A stretch of 54,305 nt of DNA, taken from positions 1 through 54,305 of the forward strand of contig JAJYLQ010000024.1 of the NCBI GenBank assembly GCA_021787595.1, written 5' to 3'. Of the stretch, positions 8,117-17,356 are shown one piece after another. Each line of letters begins with the position of its first letter. The first letter of the stretch is position 1. The stretch is from Chloroflexota bacterium (lineage in GTDB: Bacteria; Chloroflexota; Anaerolineae; Anaerolineales; Villigracilaceae). The position numbers were made by a program, and so were the translations under genes. Under the pieces are notes generated by a model. It ran no database searches and was not told the DNA's origin. It was given only the letters and a program-made list of their open reading frames with translations.

Positions 8117-10099
8117 TTATGGCGTTGGCGTTGATTCAATGTTCGGATAATTCGCCAGTACATCTTGCACAGCAAAATATGCGGGTTTCGGATCATAATT
8201 ATTATCGAACATCAAAGGCTCGCCATCGGCATCCTTAACACAACCTTGTTGTTGGCAGGTGATCCATGAGTTCGCGTCGGAAACCCCCCAAGTCTCGAAG
8301 CCATCGCATACTTTTGATTCAAGACACGCACTCAACATATCTTTGTAAAGCTGCGCTTGGAAGTTCAGCTTTTGCGTTTCTGTACCAGATTCTCTCTGGA
8401 GATCCACATCCATCTCGGTAATGTCAATCCGCACACCCAGCGCGGCAAATTTTTGCATGGTGGCTATTACATCTTCCTTCTTGGGAGGAATCTTGCTGTT
8501 CCACGGCAGGAACAAATGCATTTGCATCCCAACTATATCAATAGGAGCGCCATCATCTTTTAGCTTCTTGACCATTGCATACATTTTATCGATGGTGCGA
8601 CTCGTATCATAATCGCGTGGGCTCTCGTTATTGTCCTGATTGAAAATCAAAACACCATTGGGATCTGCTTCTCTCGCCCAGCGAAATGCCATCTCCACAT
8701 AGCCAGGACCAATCTTATCATTCCAAAAATCTGCACCGGGAGTAAACGAACGCGCCGGAGCTTCATTGGCAATACTCCACTCTTGAACACGGCCTTTGTA
8801 TCTTTCCACTAACGTTGTAATGTGCTGGTGCAGAATCTGTATATATTGATCGCGCGTAAAATGACCGTTCAGAAGCCAATCAGGAATAGCATCTGACTCC
8901 ACCGCGCCCCAAACCAAATGCATAGCGCGTACCCGCCATCCCATCTGATTAGCGTAAGCTATTTCATTATCCAATACGCTAAAGTCATATTGATCGGGTC
9001 CGAGCCAGTAGCCTTTATAGGAAAAGTCGCCAATCGAAACCAGATCGAAATCTTTTTTCATAATCCTGCAACCCTTAAGATTCATCATGTCCCCATTGGA
9101 AAAAACTGTCCCAATAGTTATATTGTTCTTCTTTGTCAGGTCAGCCAAACCGAGACCATTGTCCCGCTGATCAACCCATTTTCCATCTGAAGTTGCTCCC
9201 ACACTTAAACCAGTAACTAATGAAGAAGAATGAGGTGCTGTGCTAGTCCCAATATAAAGGTTGCCTTGAGGAAATAATCCATTGGGTAGTTTCAATTGCG
9301 GTTGTTGGGTTAGATCAATATGTTGTACTTGGTTGCCATCCTTATCGAAAACAGTAAAGCTTTTTCCGTTTACCTGATCAAAAATGATTTGAATAGGTTG
9401 GGAAGAACTGATCGATAAATTCCACTGCTTATTGTAGCTCTCCGTTGTGCCATCACGAACACCGAGTTGGTAATAGCCTCCATTGTTTGAAATATCCATT
9501 CTGGTTATTCCCTGCCACCACGGATTTGGCGCTTCTGGAATCCCAAGTATTTTTACGATGACATAAGATGTTCCTATAGCGGACAATTTTTCAATCTTTA
9601 ATTTTAGTGGTGAAGTCAGCGGAATAGCCTGTGTCTCTGGATCATAATAGCCATCTCCATTGTTGGTAAATGTAGTAGTATTGGTCTTGGGATCATATGA
9701 ACCCGGCGTGCAGGAAGGAATGTACAAAGGTTTCCAAGGAACTTGATCGGAACTCAGCGCAGGGACGTTCTCGAGTAAATTACTAAGTGCATTTTTATAA
9801 ACAAAGCCGGTTACATTATTTTCATTGATAATTGCATCAACTTGAACAAAATCGCCATATGTTCCAAGTGGGTATACTTCATCTCCTGCTTTCAACGTGC
9901 CGATACTATCAAAATCAACATTGCTTGGACCATTGTATAGAAACGAATCGGAAATCAGCTTTGCATTGGGTCTCTCGGTCGCTGTTGCAGCGGGTGACAA
10001 AGTACTCGTTGGAAAAATGGTTGGCGTGGGAGTCTTGCTAGGCGCGCAAGAGAAAAGGAAAAAGACAAACAGGAAAACGATTGAAAGAAGTTTCTTCAT
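8117..10099 (-). CDS. Endo-1,4-beta-xylanase, GH10, lipoprotein
   Basis: Predicted secreted or surface-anchored xylan-degrading enzyme. The N-terminus is a lipoprotein signal with a Cys at residue 18 (LFSCAPS), followed by a Pro/Thr-rich linker. Then come an SH3b-like segment (LKAGDEVYPLGTYGDFVQV), a beta-rich region that may bind carbohydrate, and a complete GH10 barrel. The acid/base Glu is in WSIANEAPA and the nucleophile Glu in IDITEMDVDL, the two GH10 catalytic signatures. The start is ATG at 10099 with GGAGG 9 bases upstream; upstream codons run into repeat DNA and are not coding. It is A+T-richer than its neighbours and isolated, which fits acquisition by transfer. It ends in a short TPTP tail. 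Confidence 0.9.
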   Translation of the reverse strand: MKKLLSIVFLFVFFLFSCAPSKTPTPTIFPTSTLSPAATATERPNAKLISDSFLYNGPSNVDFDSIGTLKAGDEVYPLGTYGDFVQVDAIINENNVTGFVYKNALSNLLENVPALSSDQVPWKPLYIPSCTPGSYDPKTNTTTFTNNGDGYYDPETQAIPLTSPLKLKIEKLSAIGTSYVIVKILGIPEAPNPWWQGITRMDISNNGGYYQLGVRDGTTESYNKQWNLSISSSQPIQIIFDQVNGKSFTVFDKDGNQVQHIDLTQQPQLKLPNGLFPQGNLYIGTSTAPHSSSLVTGLSVGATSDGKWVDQRDNGLGLADLTKKNNITIGTVFSNGDMMNLKGCRIMKKDFDLVSIGDFSYKGYWLGPDQYDFSVLDNEIAYANQMGWRVRAMHLVWGAVESDAIPDWLLNGHFTRDQYIQILHQHITTLVERYKGRVQEWSIANEAPARSFTPGADFWNDKIGPGYVEMAFRWAREADPNGVLIFNQDNNESPRDYDTSRTIDKMYAMVKKLKDDGAPIDIVGMQMHLFLPWNSKIPPKKEDVIATMQKFAALGVRIDITEMDVDLQRESGTETQKLNFQAQLYKDMLSACLESKVCDGFETWGVSDANSWITCQQQGCVKDADGEPLMFDNNYDPKPAYFAVQDVLANYPNIESTPTP

Positions 10100-10115
10100 G
10101 GCATAATCCTCCAAT

Positions 10116-10187
10116 TGCAAATTACCGTTTACGAATTGCGTTTTGCGAATTGCGTTTTGCGATTTACGTTTTGCCAATTCCGCTTTA
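10116..10187. repeat. Short tandem/degenerate repeats in the xylanase-folC gap
   Basis: Units such as CGAATTGCGTTTTG and CGATTTACGTTTTG repeat four to five times in tandem with slight changes. They lie between the divergent xylanase and folC starts and leave little room for conventional promoters. Confidence 0.6.
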
Positions 10188-10198
10188 CAATCCCTCGC

Positions 10199-11584
10199 AT
10201 GATTGACCTCGAAACCGCCTACAACTCGGCCCTCGATTACCTCTACTCTTTCGTAGATTATAGCCTCAAACATTCATCCGAACTTGCCAAAGCCGATTTC
10301 AACCTTGACCGGATGCACGCCTTGTTGGTCGAACTTGGCGATCCGCAGGATCAGTATCCGATCATTCACGTGGCGGGGACAAAGGGCAAAGGCTCGGTCT
10401 GCGCGTTATGCGCCTCAGCGCTGCAGGCCGCGGGATACAAAACCGGGCTTTATACGTCGCCGCATCTGTTGGATTACACCGAACGGATTCAGATAAACGG
10501 TCAGCCAGTCTCACATGTCGAATTGGCCCAACTGGTCGAACAAGTCAAACCGGCGGTGGCGAAGATTCCAAAGCTCACGACGTTCGAGATTACGACCGCG
10601 ATTGGCTTTTTATACTTTGCCCAGCAAAAAGTGGACGCGGCGGTCATCGAAGTTGGTCTCGGCGGGCGATTGGATGCAACCAATGTAGTCATGCCAAAAG
10701 TTGCGGTCATCACCTCGCTCTCGTATGATCACATGGCAGTGTTGGGAAATACACTAACACTGATTGCGGGGGAGAAGGCTGGAATTATCAAGCCGGGCGT
10801 GCCGTTGGTGTCCGCGCCGCAAAAGGATGAAGCGCTCGAAGTGCTGGTAAAGATTGTGAAGGAGCGCAACGCGCCAATGACGCTTGTCGGACGAGATGTT
10901 ACATTCAAATCGTTAAATCATTCGTTGGATGGTCAGTCTCTCCAGTTATCGGTTATCAGTGATCAGCATTCATCTTTCATCCTTCGTCCTTCATCTTTGC
11001 AGTTGAAACTTCCTCTACTGGGCATTCATCAGGTGGATAACGCTGCCACCGCTTACGCCGCCTTAAAAGCCGGCGGCTTTGAAATGTCAGACCGCGATAT
11101 TCAAAAAGGATTTGCTGAAGTAAAATGGCCTGCCCGCTTCGAAGTCGTCCGGCGCGAGCCGCCCGTGATTTTCGACTCGGCGCACAATCAGGATTCGTTT
11201 GCGCGGCTTCGCCAGGCGCTGGATGACTATTTCCCGGGCAAATCCGTTTATCTGATCTTCGGCGCGTCGGAGGATAAAAACATTCCGGGGATGTTCGAGG
11301 AGATCAGGCCAAAGGTCAAGGGTATGTTCGTGACAAAGGCAAACCATCCGCGCGCGTTGGAGCCGGAAAAAATTCAAGAGTTGGCGCGGCAGGCCGAAAT
11401 CCCGAATGAGGCGGCAGAGTCAGTGGAGTCCGCGTTTGGCCGCGCGCTGGCTTTGTCCGAAAAAGATGGTAGCATTGTCCTATCCGCTGGTTCGATGTTC
11501 GTCACCGCAGAAGCGATGGCGGCGTGGAATAAAAATCATCCCTCACCCCAGCCCCTCTCCCAGCGGGAGAGGGGAAAGGGGTGA
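10199..11584 (+). CDS. folC: Folylpolyglutamate synthase / dihydrofolate synthase
   Basis: Adds glutamate to dihydropteroate and folates using ATP (Mur-ligase superfamily). The P-loop GTKGKGS is at residues 60-66 and the FolC block GLGGRLDATNV follows; the C-terminal ligase part contains FDSAHNQDS. Start ATG 10199 fits the family N-terminus (YNSALDYLYSF). Two parts look like repeat DNA captured in frame. An internal stretch at about 10933-11000 (LSVISDQHSSFILRPSSL) sits between conserved strands. The last ~14 residues (PSPQPLSQRERGKG) and the stop come from the palindrome at 11539-11590. Both should be on the surface or at the end, so activity may survive. It directly precedes lon. Confidence 0.92.
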   Translation: MIDLETAYNSALDYLYSFVDYSLKHSSELAKADFNLDRMHALLVELGDPQDQYPIIHVAGTKGKGSVCALCASALQAAGYKTGLYTSPHLLDYTERIQINGQPVSHVELAQLVEQVKPAVAKIPKLTTFEITTAIGFLYFAQQKVDAAVIEVGLGGRLDATNVVMPKVAVITSLSYDHMAVLGNTLTLIAGEKAGIIKPGVPLVSAPQKDEALEVLVKIVKERNAPMTLVGRDVTFKSLNHSLDGQSLQLSVISDQHSSFILRPSSLQLKLPLLGIHQVDNAATAYAALKAGGFEMSDRDIQKGFAEVKWPARFEVVRREPPVIFDSAHNQDSFARLRQALDDYFPGKSVYLIFGASEDKNIPGMFEEIRPKVKGMFVTKANHPRALEPEKIQELARQAEIPNEAAESVESAFGRALALSEKDGSIVLSAGSMFVTAEAMAAWNKNHPSPQPLSQRERGKG

Positions 11585-11590
11585 GGGGAG
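11539..11590. repeat. Palindromic repeat forming the folC 3' end
   Basis: CCCTCACCCCAGCCCC pairs with GGGGAAAGGGGTGAGGG around a CTCCCAGCGGGAG hairpin. It encodes the last residues and stop of folC and supplies GGGAGG, which serves as the lon ribosome binding site. Confidence 0.8.
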
Positions 11591-11595
11591 GAAAC

Positions 11596-14079
11596 ATGAA
11601 CAACGATTGGAACGAAGAAGAAGATAATTTCAATTTAGCATTATCGCAGCGCACCGAAGAATTGTACCGGGTGCAAAATCAAGAGCCGAACGAGGAGGGT
11701 TTGATCGAAGCGGCGGTGATGCCGCTGCGCGATCTGGTGGTGTTCCCGCGCATGGTCTCGCCGATCTTTGTCGGGCGCGAATCGTCGCTGCTTGCGGTGC
11801 AGGAAGCGCAAGCCAAAAATGAAACCGTGATCGGCCTCGTGCAAAAGGACCCGGAGATGGACGATCCCAAGCCGCCTGACTTTTTGACGATCGGTGTCGA
11901 GATGGCGGTGGGACGTTTGCTTTCGATGCCCGACGGTTCTTCGTCCGCGCTGGTGCAGGGACGCCGGCGCGTCGAGATCGTGGACTTTGTGCGGACGCGG
12001 CCTTACCTGAAAGTTCGTGCCCGTGTCATCTTCGAGCCGACAACGGCGGACCGTCAAACGCAGGCGCTCATGCGCTCGGTGCTCGATCTGTTCGACCGCT
12101 GCGTGCAGCTGGATCGTTCGATCCCCGAAGAAGCGCATGTCTTCGCGATGAACATTGCGGAACCGGGCTGGCTGGCGGATATGATCGCCACGTCGCTGGC
12201 GTTGAATTATGAAGCCAAACAAAGCCTTCTGACCCTGCTCGACCCGCGCGGACGCTTGCAGGCCGTCCACAAAATCCTGGCGCAGGAAGTGGATGTGCTC
12301 GAACTTGAAGATGAAATCCATTCGCGTGTTCAAGATGAAGTGGACAAGAGTCAGCGCGAGTTTTATCTGCGCGAGCAAATGCGCCAGATTCAAAATGAAC
12401 TCGGCGAAGGCGATATCTTCACACGCGACGCGGCGGAACTGAAGAAAAAGATCGAAGCCGCGAATTTGCCCGATGAGCCGAAAGACGTCGCGCTCAAAGA
12501 ACTCGAGCGGCTCAATCAGATGCCGCCGATGGCACCCGAAGTTGGAATCATCCGCACCTACATTGATTGGATTCTCGATCTGCCGTGGACGAAATCCACG
12601 CCCGATAATTTGGATGTCAAGCACGCGGCGAAGATTTTGGACCGCGATCATTATGGTTTGAAGAAAGCCAAGGAACGCATCCTTGAATATATCGCGGTGC
12701 GTTCGCTCAAGCCGAAAAAAGAACGCCAGCCGATTTTGTGTTTCGTCGGTCCGCCCGGAACCGGTAAAACGTCGTTGGGCCGTTCGATTGCCGAGGCGCT
12801 TGGACGAAAATTTGTGCGCGTCTCGCTAGGCGGCGTGCGCGATGAAGCCGAAATCCGCGGGCATCGCCGGACGTACATCGGCGCATTGCCGGGACGGATT
12901 CTCCAAACCATGAAGCGCGCCGGGACGGCCAATCCGCTTTTCATGCTGGACGAGATTGACAAGCTCTATTCCGATTTCCGCGGCGACCCGGCTTCGGCCA
13001 TGCTCGAAGTCCTCGATCCCGAACAGAATAATTCATTCAGCGATCACTACCTTGAAATGCCGTTTGATCTCTCGAAAGTCATGTTCATTACCACGGCGAA
13101 TTATCTGGGTTCGATTCCGTCGCCGCTGCTCGACCGTATGGAAGTCATCGAGTTTCCCGGCTACATCGAAGAAGAAAAAATCGAGATCGCGAACCGGTAT
13201 CTCATCCCGCGCCAGATCGAAGAGAACGGCGTCGCCGATATCGGCTTGACGTTTGAAACCGGCGCGCTCCAGCGCATCATCCGCGAATATACCTTCGAAG
13301 CGGGCGTCCGCAATCTCGAACGCGAGATCGGCCGCATCGCGCGCAAGGTGGCGCGGCTCAAGGCCGAGGAAAAGAAATATCCGACCGCCATCAGCGCGGA
13401 GATGATCGAGAAGTTCCTCGATCCGCCGCAATACATCCCGCCCGAAATGGAAAAGGCAGACGAAGTCGGCGTGGTGCAGTCGCTGGCGTGGACGGAAAAC
13501 GGCGGCGAGATCATGCCCGTCGAAGTTGCGGTGTTGGAAGGAAAAGGCTCGCTGCAGATGACCGGCCAATTGGGCGAGATCATGCAAGAGTCCGGGCAGG
13601 CCGCGCTGACGTACATCAAATCGCGCGCCTCGCTGCTTGGCGTGGATATGGAAGTCTTCGAGCGCATGGACATTCATCTTCACATGCCGGAAGGCGCAAT
13701 TCCGAAAGATGGCCCGTCGGCTGGCATCACGATTGCCACCGCGATGATTTCCGCGTTGACGGGCCGGCCCGTTTATCGTTATGTTGGGATGACGGGCGAG
13801 ATCACGCTGCGCGGACGAATCCTGCCGATTGGCGGCGTGCGCGAAAAAGTTTTGGCGGCGCATCGCGCGGGACTGAAAGTGGTTCTGCTGCCCGAAAAGA
13901 ATCTCAAGGATTTGCATGACGTGCCGAAGACAGCCCGCTCTGAATTGAAGATCGTCCCGGTCACGCACATGGATCAGGTGATTGATGTGGCCCTCGCGCC
14001 GGAACCGGTCATCGAACCGCCGCGGCCGAGAAAACGTCCGAGCGAAGAACATGAAGAACAAGAGGAAGAGCAGAGTTAG
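11596..14079 (+). CDS. lon: ATP-dependent Lon protease
   Basis: Cytosolic AAA+ protease that degrades damaged and regulatory proteins. The domain order is complete: Lon substrate-binding domain (about 30-230, AAVMPLRDLVVFPRM), long helical region, and AAA+ module with Walker A GPPGTGKT from residue 385 and Walker B (FMLDEIDK). The protease domain has the catalytic dyad Ser708 (KDGPSAG) and Lys751 (VREKVLAA), 43 residues apart as in well-studied Lon. The start is ATG 11596 with GGGAGG upstream; the in-frame GTG at 11581 lies in the repeat. The acidic C-terminal tail (EEHEEQEEEQS) is unusual and lies next to repeat DNA. LonA type, soluble. Confidence 0.95.
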   Translation: MNNDWNEEEDNFNLALSQRTEELYRVQNQEPNEEGLIEAAVMPLRDLVVFPRMVSPIFVGRESSLLAVQEAQAKNETVIGLVQKDPEMDDPKPPDFLTIGVEMAVGRLLSMPDGSSSALVQGRRRVEIVDFVRTRPYLKVRARVIFEPTTADRQTQALMRSVLDLFDRCVQLDRSIPEEAHVFAMNIAEPGWLADMIATSLALNYEAKQSLLTLLDPRGRLQAVHKILAQEVDVLELEDEIHSRVQDEVDKSQREFYLREQMRQIQNELGEGDIFTRDAAELKKKIEAANLPDEPKDVALKELERLNQMPPMAPEVGIIRTYIDWILDLPWTKSTPDNLDVKHAAKILDRDHYGLKKAKERILEYIAVRSLKPKKERQPILCFVGPPGTGKTSLGRSIAEALGRKFVRVSLGGVRDEAEIRGHRRTYIGALPGRILQTMKRAGTANPLFMLDEIDKLYSDFRGDPASAMLEVLDPEQNNSFSDHYLEMPFDLSKVMFITTANYLGSIPSPLLDRMEVIEFPGYIEEEKIEIANRYLIPRQIEENGVADIGLTFETGALQRIIREYTFEAGVRNLEREIGRIARKVARLKAEEKKYPTAISAEMIEKFLDPPQYIPPEMEKADEVGVVQSLAWTENGGEIMPVEVAVLEGKGSLQMTGQLGEIMQESGQAALTYIKSRASLLGVDMEVFERMDIHLHMPEGAIPKDGPSAGITIATAMISALTGRPVYRYVGMTGEITLRGRILPIGGVREKVLAAHRAGLKVVLLPEKNLKDLHDVPKTARSELKIVPVTHMDQVIDVALAPEPVIEPPRPRKRPSEEHEEQEEEQS

Positions 14080-14128
14080 CGAAGAGTGAGAAGTAAGAAG
14101 TAAAAGGCTTCAGCTTCTCACTTATATC

Positions 14129-14261
14129 CTGATGTTACGCAAACTTCTCCCTCATCCCCCAACCCTTCCCCCGAAAAGGGAAGGGAGTCCCCTCTCCCCG
14201 CGGGAGAGGGCCGGGGTGAGGGTGTATAAGATGAAAAAATTATTGGATTGCGTAACATCAG
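14129..14261. mobile_element. 133-bp element with 14-bp terminal inverted repeats and 7-bp target duplication
   Basis: The ends CTGATGTTACGCAA (14129-14142) and TTGCGTAACATCAG (14248-14261) are perfect inverted repeats. TTATATC abuts both ends (14122-14128, 14262-14268). The interior contains a full copy of the C-rich palindrome (14146-14222). No ORF of its own; probably moved by a transposase encoded elsewhere. Confidence 0.75.
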
Positions 14262-14293
14262 TTATATCTTCTCACTTCTTACTTTGGAAAACA

Positions 14294-15115
14294 ATGACAT
14301 CACTCAAAGATAAAGTCGTTCTCATCACCGGCGCCTCTTCCGGCTTCGGCGAAGACGCGGCGCGGCTGTTTGCAAAAGAAGGATGCAAGGTTGTGCTCGC
14401 CGCGCGCCGCCTGGATCGTTTGCAGGCGCTCGCTGAAAAGATCGAGCAGGACGGCGGCGAGGCGACTGCTGTTCCTGTAGATGTAGCCGAGCGCGATGAA
14501 ATCGAACTCATGGTTCAGTCCGCGCTGGATGTTTACGGGCAAATTGATATTCTATTTAATAACGCCGGCTTTGGCCGCCTCGATTGGCTGGAGAATCTCG
14601 ATCCGGCGCGCGATATCGAAACGCAAATCGAAGTCAATTTGCTCGGTGTCATTCAAGTCACGCGTGCTGTTTTGCCGCACATGTTGAAACAGCGCAGCGG
14701 GCACATCATCAATATGTCATCCGTCGCGGGTCTGATCGCCGTGCCAACCTATGCGATCTATGCCTCGACCAAATTCGGCGTGCGCGGATTCACCGATGCT
14801 TTGCGCCGCGAGCTTTTACCGTTGGGAGTTAAAGTTTCGGGAATTTATCCAGCCTTTGCCCGGACCGAATTCAGCCAACACAGCCGACCCGCAAGCAGCA
14901 ATCGTCCGCGGCTTGGATCTCTGCGGCGCTTTACCATGTCTTCGGAATATGTGGCGCAGCAAGTGGTCAAGCTGGCAAAACATCCACGCCGCATGGTGGT
15001 CGTTCCATGGTGGTATCGCATCTTCATTGGATTCGACGCATTCCTCCCCGGCGTTGTGGATTGGTTCCTGAAGGCCGGTTTCAGCAAACCTTATCACCAA
15101 CCAAAAGATCAGTGA
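14294..15115 (+). CDS. Short-chain dehydrogenase/reductase
   Basis: NAD(P)-dependent oxidoreductase of the classical SDR family, 273 residues. The cofactor loop TGASSGFG is at 12-19, NNAG near 89, and the catalytic Ser-Tyr-Lys is present (NMSSVAG, then YAIYASTK). The C-terminal ~60 residues carry a hydrophobic segment (VVVPWWYRIFIGFDAFLPGVVDWFLKAGF) typical of membrane-associated SDRs of this size. The substrate cannot be read from sequence. ATG 14294 is the natural family start; the frame upstream of it is the repeat element. The ribosome binding site is weak (TTGGAAA), and no obvious promoter is left between lon and this gene because of the insertion. Confidence 0.88.
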   Translation: MTSLKDKVVLITGASSGFGEDAARLFAKEGCKVVLAARRLDRLQALAEKIEQDGGEATAVPVDVAERDEIELMVQSALDVYGQIDILFNNAGFGRLDWLENLDPARDIETQIEVNLLGVIQVTRAVLPHMLKQRSGHIINMSSVAGLIAVPTYAIYASTKFGVRGFTDALRRELLPLGVKVSGIYPAFARTEFSQHSRPASSNRPRLGSLRRFTMSSEYVAQQVVKLAKHPRRMVVVPWWYRIFIGFDAFLPGVVDWFLKAGFSKPYHQPKDQ

Positions 15116-15126
15116 TCGCTGCGCTT

Positions 15127-17127
15127 TCATTGATGGGGGATGATATATAAAACATACGATCCGTTGCCGGTTTGGCCAACTTCAACGAGCAGGCTTTTCA
15201 AATTGTCGAAACGGGAAATGAAATCGGATGTGTTCGAGGCGGCTGCCGCCTCGATGGCTTTTTCTGAGATCAGGATGTGTGTATATCCGATTTTTTTCCA
15301 GGCCGCGATTAAATCGTTATTGGTTGGGTAGAGATAAAAATCGTGGGGCAGATTGTCATTGATCGGGTCCGGCTGGACGCGGCGGTTCATTCCATAACTG
15401 CGCGGCTCATCAATCAAATAAATATACGCGTCGTTCGCAGTCTGGTTGACGAGTTCCACTGCGGCGGTATAGTCGGGTTGTTCGCGGGCGGAATAACTCT
15501 GGCGCGATTCGATTCCAGCCGCGACTGCCAATGGATTGCGGCTGATAACTTGCAAACCGAAATCCAAAAGAAAGACGAAGATCATCAAGGCGGTCAGCGT
15601 CGAGAAGATGAAGCTGATGCGCAGGCGTCTGGTATCCAGCTTTTTCAATTCTAAAATCCCAGCCGACATCGGCAGGATCAATGGAATAAGGCCGGGCCAA
15701 AGTAATCGGGCTTGGAAAAGGTGATCGGTTTGGATCACGCCATAAGTCCAAAAAAGAACGCTGATGATCGAAAAGAGCAGGATGGTCGTTAACGCCTCGC
15801 GTCGATTTGATTCATCGTTCCGTGACTTCCACAATATCCACAACACTGCTGGAAACAGAATCAAGAACAATGGGCCGAATCTTCCATCGAAATAATTGGC
15901 GTCGCGATAACCGAGAGTTGTGACAAACGGAAGAGAAAGAATGCCGAGGACATTCCAGCCAATCCCTGTGCCTGCGCCCGCGTACCAGTTTGCGCGGAAC
16001 GCATCCCAATAAGGTCCGCCGAAGATAAAGGGATAAAAAGGATTGCCCGTCCAAATCCAATTTCTCAAATACCAGGGCGATGCAGCCAATATGCCAATTC
16101 CGCCAACCATGCCAATCGGTTTGATCGCATCGAGAATCTTTTTTCGATTCCACCAAACAATTACAACGAATACTGCAACTGGCAAAATGAAACTTGTGTA
16201 TTTGATGCCCATCGCGAAGCCGATCATCACGCCGCAGAGGATCAGCCAGCGTTGGTCGGAAGTCGTTTTCCATTTCCATAACGCGTATAACACAGCGAGA
16301 GAATAGAACGTCAACGCGAGATCGGTGTAGGCCCACGCCGCCAACCATGTGAGTGATGGCATGCTGAGGAAGATCGCCATCGTCCACCAGGATGCTTTTG
16401 GATTCCAAAGCTTTCGCGTCCAATCCCATGCCATCAACATCGTGAGTAACGCAAAAACAAAATGGATCAATTGCGGAACGGAGTCCTTTCCAAATGCCAA
16501 AGGAAAGAGGAACATGCCTTCCGCGAGCGACGGAAACCAGTAATGCGGCATGTTGACGAGCCGCAGACCGCCATCTTTCAGCCACCACGTTGGCAGGACG
16601 AGATGATAAAACAACGCGTCGAATGCCTCGACCGGCGGCGCGAGCGCAAGAAAAAAAGTCAACATCCCGGCGAGGAGCGCGAACCACGTGATCCATGCGG
16701 GCGCGGACTTCGCGGAATCTTTCAAATCTAAAATCATCTGGCGAAAATCATTGCGCGCTGAAGACAGCGAACGATTGATAAGAGCGAACAGCGGTGCTGC
16801 AATCAATAAGATCAGGAGAAATATCGGGCGCGCTTGGCCGATGACCGCGAATCCGAAACCAAGCACTCCAAGAATCCCCATGCCGATGCCGGTGGAGATC
16901 AAGAGCCTCGGCGTTGATTCGATTTGCAGTGATGATTGGGCAAAGATAAGGTATCCGATGGATGTCCCGGCAAGCGTAAAGAGAAACACCAACCCAATCG
17001 TTTCGATCAACGAAGCAATGCCGTTCGCAACCATCATCGCATCTGGCTTTTGAACGATGAAGAATGCCGCCAGCAATGATCCCATCCAAAGAATGAATAC
17101 AAACGAGAGAGCTATCCTCGGTTTCAT
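15127..17127 (-). CDS. Multi-pass membrane glycosyltransferase (GT39/ArnT-like, GT-C fold)
   Basis: About 666 residues with a dozen or so hydrophobic segments and a soluble C-terminal part. The first large loop has an acidic/aromatic motif (EAFDALFYHLVLPTWW) matching the GT-C arrangement, in which an Asp in loop 1 binds a lipid-phosphate sugar donor. PHYWFPSLAEGMF follows. It probably moves a sugar from a polyprenyl-phosphate carrier to protein or glycan outside the membrane; donor and acceptor are unknown. The start is ATG 17127 (MKPRIALSF), with a second ATG at 17136. On the minus strand a TATAAT lies only about 7 bases upstream of 17127, so the transcript may be leaderless. It ends 11 bases from the convergent SDR gene. 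Confidence 0.75.
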   Translation of the reverse strand: MKPRIALSFVFILWMGSLLAAFFIVQKPDAMMVANGIASLIETIGLVFLFTLAGTSIGYLIFAQSSLQIESTPRLLISTGIGMGILGVLGFGFAVIGQARPIFLLILLIAAPLFALINRSLSSARNDFRQMILDLKDSAKSAPAWITWFALLAGMLTFFLALAPPVEAFDALFYHLVLPTWWLKDGGLRLVNMPHYWFPSLAEGMFLFPLAFGKDSVPQLIHFVFALLTMLMAWDWTRKLWNPKASWWTMAIFLSMPSLTWLAAWAYTDLALTFYSLAVLYALWKWKTTSDQRWLILCGVMIGFAMGIKYTSFILPVAVFVVIVWWNRKKILDAIKPIGMVGGIGILAASPWYLRNWIWTGNPFYPFIFGGPYWDAFRANWYAGAGTGIGWNVLGILSLPFVTTLGYRDANYFDGRFGPLFLILFPAVLWILWKSRNDESNRREALTTILLFSIISVLFWTYGVIQTDHLFQARLLWPGLIPLILPMSAGILELKKLDTRRLRISFIFSTLTALMIFVFLLDFGLQVISRNPLAVAAGIESRQSYSAREQPDYTAAVELVNQTANDAYIYLIDEPRSYGMNRRVQPDPINDNLPHDFYLYPTNNDLIAAWKKIGYTHILISEKAIEAAAASNTSDFISRFDNLKSLLVEVGQTGNGSYVLYIIPHQ

Positions 17128-17179
17128 GCACGCCATTATATCCAAAGTGGAATGTATAATAGGGTAGAATTTATCGCCC

Positions 17180-17335
17180 TGCCGTCTCGTGGCGCCATGG
17201 CGCCACCGCCGTTGCTCGCGGCACGAACGGTGAGCGAAGCGTGGCGCAGTCGAAGGGCGAGTAAACATATCAATTACGCTTCGACTACGTGACATCAAAG
17301 ATGTCACTCCGCTCAGCGCGATGATGAACATGGAT
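17180..17335. repeat. REP-like GAGCGAAGTCGAAGG family sequence
   Basis: Contains GGCGCCATGGCGCC, GGTGAGCGAAGCGTGGCGCAGTC-type and CGCTTCGACTACG / CGCTCAGCG motifs plus a small hairpin GACATCAAAGATGTC. Related fragments lie in the amidase gene (24462-24480), at 40787-40930 and near 52652. Confidence 0.55.
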
Positions 17336-17356
17336 TAAATAAATAAAGGAGATACC

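Noticed and set aside
11641-14061. Long antisense frames opposite lon (336 and 342 codons)
   Set aside because: Arg/His-rich translations without domains, fully explained as shadows of the conserved lon gene.
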